From assembly GCF_019925205.1 (NCBI RefSeq), contig NC_083566.1:29884001-29948000 (forward strand): a stretch of 64,000 nucleotides of DNA, written 5' to 3'. This DNA is from Metopolophium dirhodum. Taxonomy: Eukaryota; Arthropoda; Insecta; Hemiptera; Aphididae. Each line of letters starts with the position of its first letter. Positions within the stretch are counted from its first letter, which is position 1. Both the position numbers and the translations under genes were made by a program. This document shows positions 25,392 through 36,424 of this stretch, one piece after another. The notes beneath the pieces are model-generated. The model saw only the letters and a program-made list of their open reading frames with translations, searched no databases and was not told the DNA's origin.

Positions 25392-26890
25392 CAGCGGTTC
25401 CCAAACTGTGCACCGCGGTGCCCTAGGGGCACCGCGAGCACTTTCTGGGGGCGCCGCGGTCTACGTTTCATAAGTTTAAAATGTATATAAAAACCATATG
25501 CCCAATTACTGGGTTTGATATTTATCAGTATAATATTATTACTAGATATGATTTTATGGGTAATAAATTATTACAAATAATTGTTGATTGTTGACTGATT
25601 GTACCTTTATTATATTCTAATCATGTCAGACGATGTATTCAATTAACTATTACTTATTAGTCTGTTATTTCAAACTGACAACGAAAATGCACTGAGAGCT
25701 TCCTACATGGTGAACTACCGAATTGCTCAAAAAGGTGAAGCTCATACTATTGCTGAAACGCTTATAAAACCATGTCTTATTGATATAGCAACTTGTATGC
25801 TTGACGAAAAATTTGGCAAGGCTCTTACGCCGTTAATGGAATTACGAACTGAAGTTCTTTCATTTTTAATGGACCACAACGTTACATTGGGTAAAATCAT
25901 GAATGATGTAACACGGCTCTGTCAATTTTCATACTTGGCTGATATTTTTAGCAAAATGAACGAGCTCAGCCTTTCCTTACAAGGAAGGACTATGACAATT
26001 TTTGATGCCAGCCACAAAGTAAGTGCATTCAAAAGGAAAATTGATTATTGGGCACAGTGTACTACTAAAGGCAAATTTGAATGTTTTCCAATAATGCAAG
26101 CCTTTTTGGAAGAAAATGATGAGCAGGCTTCTACTAATATTGTCAACGAGATTATTGAGCACCTCAAACAGCTAAAAAATTCTTTTGAGCAATATTTTCC
26201 TGCAGATCGGGAAGTATTGTTGAAAGACCATGAATGGGTACTGAATCCATTCTCAGTTTGTATGAAACCTTCAAGCTTATCTTCAAGTGATTACGAAAGG
26301 TTGATCGATTTAACTTCTGACTTAATATTAAAATCTTCCTTCAACAGCAATGCGTATGCCGAATTTTGGTTAAGTTTGAAAGACAAAAGTTATGAAGGTT
26401 TAAGCGAGAAAGCGAAAACACTATTTTTACCCTTTGCCACTACTTACTTATGCGAGTCAGGATTTTCGTCATACGCTGCAACTAAAACCAAATACCGCAA
26501 TCGCCTCAATGTTGAATCTGACCTCCGACTCCAATCATCAAAAATAAAACCTGACATTGCAAAACTGTGCCAAAATAAGCAGCCACATACATCACATTAA
26601 TTAAAATTAAATTGTAAATATTTTTCATTTGTTATATTTGTATGTAATAATTATAATCATAATAACAATAATTTTTATTTATTTATCTTTTTAAAAATGC
26701 ATTAATTTATAATTAAATTAGTTGTGTAGCTTAGAATGCTTAGATTGTATTAGGTTTAATAAAATTAATAAAATTGGTTCTCAATGAGTACTTTTTTTGT
26801 TCTATCTTTCATGTTATATACAGCAGGGCACCGTGGCTAACTTGGTGCCTCTAAAAGGGCACCGCGGAAAAAACAGTTTGGGAACCGCTG
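25392..26890. mobile_element. Nested hAT transposon, 1,499 bp
   Basis: The ends are a perfect 18-bp inverted repeat, CAGCGGTTCCCAAACTGT, inside a perfect 8-bp duplication. Both ends also carry related GC-rich subterminal blocks (GCACCGCGGTGCCC on the left, GGGCACCGCGG on the right). It encodes a shortened transposase (25707-26600). It sits between the arms of the foldback element and therefore inserted after it. Perfect ends and duplication argue for a recent insertion. Confidence 0.93.
25707..26600 (+). CDS. hAT transposase, internally deleted (ZBED5/SCAND3-like)
   Basis: 297 codons, open from ATG to TAA. The first 40 or so residues (ASYMVNYRIAQKGEAHTIAE just before and after the ATG, then LIKPCLIDIATCML) match the start of the catalytic region of ZBED5/FAM200/SCAND3-like hAT transposases. 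The rest matches their C-terminal half, ending in the dimerisation motif LPFATTYLCESGFSSYAATK and KYRNRLNVESDL. The middle of the RNase H-like core appears to be missing, joined near residue 48 (FGKALTPLMELR) without breaking the frame. Full-length relatives are about 550-650 residues. The upstream BED finger is also not seen. It is probably catalytically dead but could still bind or dimerise with an intact transposase (inference). Confidence 0.85.
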   Translation: MVNYRIAQKGEAHTIAETLIKPCLIDIATCMLDEKFGKALTPLMELRTEVLSFLMDHNVTLGKIMNDVTRLCQFSYLADIFSKMNELSLSLQGRTMTIFDASHKVSAFKRKIDYWAQCTTKGKFECFPIMQAFLEENDEQASTNIVNEIIEHLKQLKNSFEQYFPADREVLLKDHEWVLNPFSVCMKPSSLSSSDYERLIDLTSDLILKSSFNSNAYAEFWLSLKDKSYEGLSEKAKTLFLPFATTYLCESGFSSYAATKTKYRNRLNVESDLRLQSSKIKPDIAKLCQNKQPHTSH

Positions 26891-27012
26891 TACTATACGA
26901 TATCGGACATGGCTTCATAATTGGAGAGCAAGCTATATTTGATGGTCAAATGAAAATGGTCATAATTAATTAGGAGGTACTCATATAAGATTACCTCGGC
27001 AATATTAAATTA

Positions 27013-27721
27013 ATGGATGCAATGGATACAATTTCATCAACAGCCAATAAGCTGTTAAAAGGTATGCCATCATACATACAAGTTAACCGGTGTTCCGAAC
27101 CTAACCTAACCCGATCTTTTCTGTCCAGAATTTTCTTTAGACAATAGATATGAAGTAATATCATTGACTGCTTATGAGGGGAAAATAAACATTCAAGAAA
27201 ATATTAACAACTTCTTAGATAAGGAATTTATTGAGTGTAAAAGCTGCAAAAGTGAGAGAGTTATAACTGCCAGCATAAAAAACCATTTGTTGATAGAACT
27301 ACTATCATTACCTACAGGTACTTTATACATTTTTAAATAAAGATAAAGAAAATCAATAAATTTATGTTTTTTAATCATTTTAATTCTTATACATTGTTCT
27401 ATATTCTCAGATCTAGAAGCATCAATAAGCATATCCAATCTGAGTGATATAGGAGCAATCCAAAACAATTATGCAGGAGAAGTCCATTTGTATTTAGATG
27501 ATATTCCAAAAACAATAAAAATTAATGATATTTATTTTTTGAGAGGAGCTATAGGGTTTTGTGGACAAGACCGGTGGGGATTAAGAGTGACCACAGGACA
27601 CTATAAAGCGTTTGCATACAGATCAAATGACCAATGGGAAGTGTATGATGATCTCAGAGATGGCATATCATTAAATACAAAAAAGAAGGAAAATATTGAA
27701 ATGCTATTGTATTCAAAATAA
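27013..27721 (+). CDS. USP-type (peptidase C19) deubiquitinase-like protein, 3 exons, 182 aa
   Basis: Exons 27013-27061, 27129-27317 and 27411-27721 join at GT-AG sites with matching phases to give 182 residues. Residues 45-75 (FLDKEFIECKSCKSERVI, then HLLIEL) resemble the USP finger region with one C-x-x-C. Residues 121-128 (YFLRGAIG), 142-147 (GHYKAF) and 155-160 (WEVYDD) form the USP histidine box, with H143 and D159/D160 in the catalytic positions, and the protein ends like USPs (MLLYSK). The N-terminal catalytic cysteine box is not found in the visible model, so it is either truncated or has unrecognised upstream exons beyond the hAT insertion. It lies inside the foldback transposon between its inverted arms, so it is probably carried by the element. 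AATAAA overlaps the stop codon. Activity is uncertain. Confidence 0.72.
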
Positions 27722-28689
27722 ATTGTAAATATAAAACGTCAACATTTCGAATTAATTTTTATTTAAATATATTCCGTTTCCAATTAATACGTGAGGTGCT
27801 CAACAGGCATGTGACATTTATGTAAAATAAAAAAAAACATAGTTATCTTACTACAATTATTAGCAATTAATTAAAAATAATGCTAAAGAACACTTTACTG
27901 AAAATTAGAGTGAATTAGTAAAGTATAAGTTTAACTTATTTAACTATAAAAATTGTATTCAATGTAAATAATATAAAAGTATACTAAAATTAAATAAATA
28001 AAATTACAGGTAAATCAATATAAATTAAAACGATAGTCTGTCAGTTCATACTACTAAGTATATATTTTTAGTATACATTTATATTGCTGTAATTAATTGT
28101 ATTAATCGAAACTTCTCTTTAGATCTAAATATATCACCTCATATTTCTCAATTGGTAGTAAAATGAGGCTATTTCAGCAATAATCAATAGTTTGTCAACA
28201 ATTTGGGAAATCCATCGAAAATTGGATACAATTTTTTTTTAACTTAGAGTTTTGTACAACCTAAGTGTAAAATTGTATTCAAAATTTGTCCAAACATGAA
28301 AACTATTTTAATTATTCATTCATAACTTCAAAAACAATGGTCTAAACTCTAGATACTTGAAAATTGAAATGTAAACACATCTATATAAATGTCTTCCAAA
28401 ATATTGAAAAACACTAAATACATATAATATATATAAAAGGAAGAAATCAATATTTAGGGACCACAAACATAGATGGAAAACTTTTTTTTTGAATTTAAAA
28501 TGAATGGTTCAAATTGTCAACTGAACTGGACATAAGATATTGAGTTTGGTTCTAAAATCTTAATTTAGAAAAAAAATCCTATTCAACTTCTGAGACTCAG
28601 GTAAGCATATAATTCAAACATACAATTTTCAATTAATTTAAATACGAACTAAATAATGAATGTAAAAAGACAGTAGTTCCGAAGCACCG
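27722..28689. other. Foldback interior, right part, nothing recognised
   Basis: About 970 bp of AT-rich DNA between the USP-like gene and the right arm. No domain or RNA was seen. The missing transposase is not encoded here. Confidence 0.5.
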
Positions 28690-30249
28690 ATGTGGTTACA
28701 AATTGTTACATAGTAAATAACATAATGCCCAACAGTTTTCAAGTCGAAATTTTCATTTTTTGTTGTACGGGGTGCCGGGGTAACGTTACCCTGGCACCCG
28801 GAACTTGTAAAGTGGTTTTTCGGGGGTACCGGTGTGATTACAAAATTTTTTTTTGTGGTTACAAATTGTTACATAATAAATAACATAATACCCAACAGTT
28901 TTCAAGTCGAAATTTTCATTTTTTGTTGTACGGGGTGCCGGGGTAACGTTACCCTGGCACCCGGAACTTGTAAAGTGGTTTTTCGGGGATACCGGTGTGA
29001 TTACAAAATTTTTTTTTGTGGTTACAAATTGTTACATAATAAATAACATAATACCCAACAGTTTTCAAGTCGACATTTTCATTTTTTGTTGTACGGGGCG
29101 CCGGGGTAACGTTACCCTGGCACCCGGAACTTGTAAAGTGGTTTTTCGGGGGTACCGGTGTGATTACAAAATTTTTTTTTGTGGTTACAAATTGTTACAT
29201 AATAAATAACATAATACCCAACAGTTTTCAAGTCGAAATTTTCATTTTTTGTTGCACGGGGCGCCGGGGGTAACGTTACCCTGGCACCCGGAACTTGTAA
29301 AGTGGTTTTTCGGGGGTACCGGTGTGATTACAAAATTTTTTTTTGTGGTTACAAATTGTTACATAACAAATAACATAATACCCAACAGTTTTCAAGTCGA
29401 AATTTTCATTTTTTGTTGTACGGGGCGCCGGGGTAACGTTACCCTGGCACCCGGAACTTGTAAAGTGGTTTTTCGGGGGTACCGGTGTGATTACAAAATT
29501 TTTTTTTGTGGTTACAAATTGTTACATAATAAATAACATAATACCCAACAGTTTTCAAGTCGAAATTTTCATTTTTTGTTGCACGGGGCGCCGGGGTAAC
29601 GTTACCCTGGCACCCGGAACTTGTAAAGTGGTTTTTCGGGGGTACCGGTGTGATTACAAAATTTTTTTTTGTGGTTACAAATTGTTACATAACAAATAAC
29701 ATAATACCCAACAGTTTTCAAGTCGAAATTTTCATTTTGTGTTGTACGGGGTGCCGGGGTAACGTTACCCTGGCACCCGGAACTTGTAAAGTGGTTTTTC
29801 GGGGGTACCGGTGTGATTACAAAATTTTTTTTTGTGGTTACAAATTGTTACATAACAAATAACATAATACCCAACAGTTTTCAAGTCGAAATTTTCATTT
29901 TTTGTTGCACGGGGCGCCGGGGTAACGTTACCCTGGCACCCGGAACTTGTAAAGTGGTTTTTCGGGGGTACCGGTGTGATTACAAAATTTTTTTTTGTGG
30001 TTACAAATTGTTACATAACAAATAACATAATACCCAACAGTTTTCAAGTCGAAATTTTCATTTTTTGTTGTACGGGGTGCCGGGGTAACGTTACCCTGGC
30101 ACCCGGAACTTGTAAAGTGGTTTTTCGGGGGTACCGGTGTGATTACAAAATTTTTTTTTGTGGTTACAAATTGTTACATAATAAATAACATAATACCCAA
30201 CAGTTTTCAAGTCGAAAATTTGACCTTGGGGTGCCAGGGTAACGCACCT
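28690..30249 (-). repeat. Right inverted arm: about 9.6 tandem 163-bp units
   Basis: The same 163-bp unit as the left arm in opposite orientation. The innermost copy (from about 28690) is degenerate, and one unit carries a GGGGATACC variant near 28987. The G/A marker that alternates on the left does not alternate here. The outermost unit switches to the unique terminal sequence GACCTTGGGGTGCCAGGG. Confidence 0.95.
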
Positions 30250-30258
30250 CTATTATTC

Positions 30259-33200
30259 TTCTGCACACACATCATGCCTATAATAATAATATATTGTTAT
30301 TGTCATTGCCACGGTCGCCGTGGGTAGTGTAATATTAAATTTCGGTTCCACCGCCGCCGACGGTGCTACTGCTGCAGTTAAACGGTCGTCCGTGTATCTC
30401 GTAATTGCACAACATTATTACGATCGTAATATAATAATATTATTGTTGTATAACGTGCAGTTTTACTACCTATCCTATAGGACCTATAGTATAGGTATAG
30501 TTAAGTGATGCGAACGTCGAAATGCATAATGCACGTATAGAATACCGACCGCCTGTTATAACAGTAATTACATATTATTTATTGTACTAATAATTATTAG
30601 TATAATATTTCATCGTACATAGTGCCTGTATATCCTGCAGCGAAAAAGGGACAAAGCATAGCTCGAATTCTATCCCCTCCAAACGCATTTATATAGGTAT
30701 AGGTACAATAGTAGTATTGTTGTTATCATTATTTACTCAGTTTTGTCATTATATCAATGATTCGACAAGTTCAGTACTTACCGATTTAATTCTGTTAACC
30801 GACTGTTTACATTGTTAATTAGTAGTTGCGATTTACTACGAATTATAATGTCCCATTTAATGATATTAGAACAATAGAACGCAGGTAATCTTTATAATAT
30901 GGTGTAAGAATTTCGTAACAACCGTCTACCAGAGCCCTTGCCTTCAATCGACGGATCCTGCATAATATGGGGATACACGCGTCTTTGCGTAAAATGGATT
31001 TTCGCGTGGATCTCTGCCGAATTTTCACCGATTTTATAAAAAATTAATGAAGGATCGACCTCTTATCTGACCCGACCTGCACCATTGAGGCGTCGTCGCG
31101 GGACCGAATTTCGTCGGCGACTGTGACAAATGTAATGACAATATTTGTATTTCGTATACATACATAGGAACATATTATATTATATATTATTAATAATAAA
31201 TTATTATTACGAGAAGAAAATATAGCTGGACGCGGGTGTAGGACATAAAAAATTCGCGTCGAACGCGGTCTTACGATACCTTCTCGTATGGCGGATTACA
31301 CAACTCAACAATAAGCGGCGACAGCGTGTAAAACGTTCGATTTACACACGGTCCTGCACCGATCTGTGGCCATCGACATTCGTGGTTTCGTCAGCTATTC
31401 ATAATAATATTATTCACTAATCGAGTAAAATATAGTGTCGTACGCCTGTGGCCTGTACACTGTAAACACTTCACTGTAACTATTATAGGTACCTGTATAT
31501 TATAATATTATACCAAACGCTATTATAAAAAAAAAACAATGTTCGTTCCATAAAAGTGCAAAAAACCGTTCGTATGATATACCTGATAATAATAATGGTA
31601 TACCCACACCGAGTATATTATTTAATATATAATATAAACGAAATGGTATATTGATGCTGTAACCGTTTGAATATCTTACACTGTCTTATCTAATAAATCT
31701 GCATAGCGTGTATGTATATGTATATGAATGTTTATTACCGGTATAGGTATATAATAACATGCGGGTGAACAGTTATCATAAATCGAAGCGTGACCGGCCC
31801 ATAAAATGGAACTCTCTAATTCAATTTTACCACACTTACGCAATTATTCGCGGCCGGTCTTGGCCGGTTTCGGTTTCGTCCGAACCCTTAGGTTATTGTT
31901 ATTCATTATTTCCTATATTTGACCATAAAATATGTATTCTGTTATTTGTAGGCCGGTCAGTCAGACGGTCAGTCGAACCGTGTCACTTCCCGGGCACGGG
32001 GTACACAACGATTTTATGCGACTATTGAGCTAATAGTCGCACATTCTGATTCTTGAACAAAACGTTTTTTCCTCGCCCATAACATCAATCTGTATACTGT
32101 TTTGAACTCTGCGCTAAAAACCTATGTGCCCGTGCTCCATGATTATAACCTCTGCATAATATTATGGTATCTACTTGCAGCAATCGTGTATCGAATACAA
32201 TGGCCACCTTCTTCGTTTGGTGAAAATAAAAATTTACTATGATATAATAATATATAATATTATTAATATACATTATATTATATAATGGTGAATTTTAATT
32301 ATATATTATTAATTATATAATACGTGTAATTGGTGCAATATTATGACAGAATATAAACGTCGTCCATCACTGTCGCGTGTCGTACAATATTACACATCTA
32401 TACTATAATTTTATAACCATAATATTACATGGGCGGTATGTCATTTTTATGTATTTTGACGCACGAATTCTACGGAAAATAAACCACCTGTCCACGTTTC
32501 ACAATAATATTTTACACGCATATCCGGATGGATTTCTGTAGGATCCGCGGCCTGGGGGTCAATCATTTATTGCACTGCGAACCATTGAGTTATAGTCCAA
32601 TCGCGTAGGTATAGGTATATATTATAGATGTACCTAATCTATTATATTCGGACCCGGCGATTTTACGATACGCGTAGACGTGCTCACAATAATCATACGA
32701 GTGATATCAAAAATCTGTCAATATCGTGTATATTATGCAACATAATATTATACTCATATTATATGCATAAATTATTATGTATACCTACTGCACGAACCCG
32801 TGCAGATGACGTGACCCTGAAAACGTCCTTGAGAATCCGTAACGTTGTATTAATACGGTAAACTCCTTTTCTATATGGCTTATGATATTATAAATAACAT
32901 TATTACATATTATACGCTTATACGCTATTATAGGTCATGGATGGACAAACATTAAACGGTCGATCGATGGCTTAAAAGTAGATCCGAAATTTAAAATACC
33001 TGTACACGCGCATATAAAATGTGATTATAATATGTCGATGTATGTCTATATTTTACTGAAGATTTTATATCTTAATATATTTGCCTATTACAATATGAAG
33101 TTTTAAAAATATTATTATAAATCGATACACTACCCACCTAAATAATATACGAAAAAAGTCCTATTTTGTTTTTACGGTGGTTTAACGAAACGCCCTCAAA

Positions 33201-33329
33201 AAAGGTATAACTTAGGTATAACCTATTTTAATATTAAATCAATTTTCGAAAAAAAATGATTCCCGTAATCCCGTATATAACGTACGACCGAGGTGAACAC
33301 AATATTTGGAGGCACAAACACGAGCTCGT
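30259..33329. other. Gene-free stretch
   Basis: Immediately outside the foldback element and richer in CpG than the left third of the window. No exon or element with defined ends was seen; the frames at 31759-32028 and 32628-32861 have no domain. Confidence 0.45.
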
Positions 33330-33394
33330 GTTTCAGCTGATTATATTAGTACTGTATTACAATATATTATACAACCTACCCAATATAAAACCTA

Positions 33395-33486
33395 CCAAAC
33401 CTACCCAATATAAAACCTACAGTGCCCTCCCCACACCCAATGGCCTATGTTGCCGCGGGTTACCCAATAAAAAAAAAAAAAAAAAT
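33395..33486 (+). mobile_element. LINE/SINE-type 3' tail
   Basis: GCGGGTTACCCAATAAAAAA with an extended A tract, the same tail as at 10112. Upstream, CCTACCCAATATAAAACCTA is repeated in tandem (33377-33420). 5'-truncated retroelement is the likely reading. Confidence 0.45.
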
Positions 33487-34912
33487 ATATTATACCCTCA
33501 CTATATATATATATACGTGCAATATGTGATGTTAGCTCGAGGAAATCACGGTGTTATATATATTAATCAGTATTATATAATAAAATATATTATGTTCATT
33601 GTTCGAGATACGACAATAGTCAGTATAATAATAATAATATATTATAACAGTTTTCCTCCCCAGGTATGTATAATGATGTCGTTTGTACTTTACTCCTGTA
33701 AGCTGGAACATGAACTTGGAGGCATAATAATATGTGTATGCGACGTTAGATTGATTTACAACGGACAATCGGTTGCGTGCAGGCATATTATATTATTATA
33801 TATATTATATTATGTAGGAACTGCTGCAGGTCTTGTGGACACAATATGTGTATTGTTCGTATAGACGCATATGTGATATGTCTGTTACCTATATTATACA
33901 CTGTGATCACAATAATATATAATATTACCGTCGTTCTTTTCCTCGTTCTTGCTGCCAATAAACTCGCGTTATGCAATGCTGCAACTATTATAATATAATA
34001 TTGTTGTATGTTATTATTTAATCGGTACGCGCACGGTAGGAGTTTACATCGTCGTGACATCGTGCGTTACACACGACTAAACGAATTAAATAATAACATA
34101 GTAGTATTATAAGGACAATAAATAATATCATTGTGTGCGTTAAGGAACCGACAAAACGAAAAAAAAAATTTAAACCTCATCGGCACATATGTAGTTAAAA
34201 TAATATTTTATACACATTATTATGTATAGTGTATATACAACACCTCTGGAGTGAGTATAATATTATCGCGGCGTTTTATCGCATCGAGAGAGAGAAAGAA
34301 TATTGTTATAACGATTCAAGTTCACGTATCTATAATGCCGCGGAAAGTGTTGAAAAACGTCATGTCGTATCACTTACTGTTGTTTTTTCGTTGTTATTAT
34401 CGTATGGTCACATGCGCATATTCACCATAGTATTATACGACGCGAAATTGAAAAAAACAGCGATTTTCTCGTATATTGTATTTGTAGTCTATTAACGTGT
34501 TTAGACGGTTCGCGGGGCTCGCACGACGATACGACGTCAGCTGTATATAATAATAATATTATGATTATACTTCGTATATTAAAAACGGTTTTATCGTCAC
34601 GTCGCGCGGGTATGCTACGGTATGATATTATTCGTTGCCTGCGATTTACTAAGCGACAGCGTTTATATCCATCGAGAGACGCGTCCCGCGAAAGACGACG
34701 AATAATTAATAATATATTATGTACCTACCTATATATATATATACGCGTATGTCGCGCGCCGACGGTTTTTTCGTCTCACCGGTGAGCGAATTTCCGGCGG
34801 TGCTAACGAGTTCATATACATGAACAAAATGAGTATTCGTTAAACGGTTTTTTTAGTTATATAATAATAATAATAATAGATTGGTATTGACGGTATTGAC
34901 TGCATATATTAA
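33487..34912. other. Gene-free stretch
   Basis: The 202-codon frame overlapping 33256-33864 is driven by AT-rich low-complexity DNA and the retroelement tail and does not look coding. Nothing else was recognised. Confidence 0.45.
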
Positions 34913-35335
34913 ACAGGGTGTCTCGCCTGCACGTTTGTGCTCGTCAACAAATTTTTTTTCCAATTAATATTTCGTAAAACGATTTTTATAATGTTACTAT
35001 TTATTGTTATAGGTATATATTATAGTTTGTGTTGTTTACCACACAATAGTTCGTGATAAAACAATATTAACACCAATTTTTTTTCTTTAAAACACATTAA
35101 TTAGAAATAATATAGTACACTGTGGGTGTATGTTAACATTTAAATAAATTCTAAAATACCTATAATATATCCATTGAGGGTATTCGGTATCCGTTTTAAT
35201 TTTGTAAGTTTTAAAGTTTAGGCAGCAGGTCGATGATATATATGATAGATATAACCGTTGATATATATGAGCTTTACTGTAGGCACAATATTTATTGTAA
35301 CCGCATAGTATGAACTAAACGAACAGACACCCTGT
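34913..35335. mobile_element. Possible MITE with 11-bp inverted ends
   Basis: ACAGGGTGTCT at 34913-34923 and its exact complement AGACACCCTGT at 35325-35335 bound 423 bp of non-coding DNA. An end of the form CAGGGTGTC is common in arthropod DNA transposons. No target duplication is clear, so the call is tentative. Confidence 0.4.
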
Positions 35336-35608
35336 ACATCTATTACATCTTATAAAATATTTAGTGACGCGAGCAAACGACGATCATCCTGTTTCACCTG
35401 CAGCGAGACCTCTGCTCGGCGGCACGGGGCTTTTGACCCCAAAATAACAACCGTCGGATGAACGGGAGGAAACGACGATTGGTCTCGGTTACATGTTTTA
35501 CATGGGAGGGTATTATTATATCAGCTCTCGTTGTGCTGCACGATCGACGTCGATGTAGAACGAAGAGAAGAATTACGGAAAAACGTTTCCCGCTTGCACT
35601 TCCCTAGC

Positions 35609-35646
35609 GGTCACGAGTCAATTTACCTAACCACTGCACCACGGCC
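35609..35646 (-). ncRNA. Truncated tRNA-like A-box sequence (SINE fragment)
   Basis: On the minus strand GGCCGTGGTGCAGTGGTTAG matches a Pol III A box and D arm (TGGTGCAGTGGTTAGG), followed by a GACTCGTGACCGC segment like a tRNA anticodon region. The B box GGTTCGAATCC is absent, so it is a truncated tRNA-derived sequence, not a tRNA gene. Confidence 0.4.
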
Positions 35647-36344
35647 TTATAAAATATTAATATAATCTAAAATATATATTAAATAATATCGTAGAATCTA
35701 CAAGAGTCACCTCCGGTCGGATATAAGCAGACAGAAATATACATATACGCTGTGGGTGTGAAAAGGACGCAAGTGCAGCGGCGTCGTTAACACCGCCGAT
35801 AGCTGTTTGACGACGAGAGTATAGTTTTCGAAGTTTAGACTTATATACTGAGACCGGAGGGGGTGATGAGCTGTCTCCAAAATCGTATCGCCCAAAATCG
35901 GCGGATGATTTTAATTAGGTTAAAACTATCAACTGCTGCGAGGTATTATAATAATTTATCACTACGATACGACATATTATATTATAGTCTGTATAAATAC
36001 TATAACATCTAACAATATTAGGTATGCGTGGGTATACACTATATTATACACTATACCCGCGGGGACTGAAAATGTAAACAACTTATACGAGTGAACTACG
36101 TATTTTATATAGAGTTAATCAGCTAAAGACCTGCTGCGTAGGTATTTTTCAATATTTTAATTTCATAAATATAGTTATAAATTATAATATTAATTGGAAG
36201 TCGACAAGAAGTATATAATTACTATTATAGTGATTAGAATAATTTAAAATAACGATTCGAAATAGGTAGGCCTACGTAGAAGTCTGCAGCACTTTTTTTT
36301 TTAATGTGAAACAACGTTTTCTATAAATTATAGTAATAATAATT

Positions 36345-36424
36345 GGGGGACGGAGTGACGAAGCGGATTAAGGCGTCGGTTGCGACGCACACCGGCGCCG
36401 GTTCGAATCCGGCCGCTAGCGGCA
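36345..36424 (+). ncRNA. tRNA-derived SINE head or tRNA pseudogene
   Basis: An A-box-like TGACGAAGCGGATTAAGG and a perfect B box GGTTCGAATCC lie about 40 bp apart. A 5-bp T stem closes on GCCGG/CCGGC and a 5-bp stem GCGTC/GACGC stands where the anticodon arm should be. The anticodon loop is one base short and the 5' GACGGAG has no 3' partner for an acceptor stem, so it is not a functional tRNA. It resembles a Ser/Leu-type tRNA head of a SINE. Confidence 0.55.

Larger units (their letters stand above)
24079..30249. mobile_element. 6.2-kb foldback transposon (Mutator/FB-like)
   Basis: The ends are identical inverted repeats starting AGGTGCGTTACCCTGGCACC, extending outward-in to about 50 bp with one mismatch, and then into inverted tandem arrays. 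The perfect 9-bp duplication CTATTATTC flanks it at 24070-24078 and 30250-30258. Nine-bp duplications plus inverted ends built of tandem repeats are known from Drosophila foldback elements and fit the Mutator-like (MULE/Phantom) group; P-type foldbacks such as Galileo usually give 7 bp. The interior carries a nested hAT element (25392-26890) and a three-exon USP-like gene (27013-27721). No MULE transposase was recognised, so the copy is probably non-autonomous. The identical target duplication and near-identical ends suggest a fairly recent insertion. Confidence 0.85.

Noticed and set aside
27088..27112. Telomere-like CCTAACCTAACCC in intron 1 of the USP-like gene
   Set aside because: It matches the insect TTAGG telomere repeat for only about two units. 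Too short to mean an interstitial telomere.
24140..30188. Many near-identical 70-codon frames in the tandem arrays
   Set aside because: They arise from the 163-bp repeat, overlap each other across unit boundaries (163 is not a multiple of 3), and have no domain. They are repeat artefacts, not a gene family.
24079..30249. CRISPR array
   Set aside because: The regularly spaced repeats are contiguous 163-bp tandem units without spacers, in a eukaryotic transposon.
33256..33864. 202-codon plus-strand frame
   Set aside because: AT-rich low-complexity translation (Tyr/Ile runs) crossing a retroelement A tail. No domain or splice evidence.
36345..36424. Functional tRNA gene
   Set aside because: The acceptor stem does not pair and the anticodon loop is one base short, so it was called tRNA-derived only.
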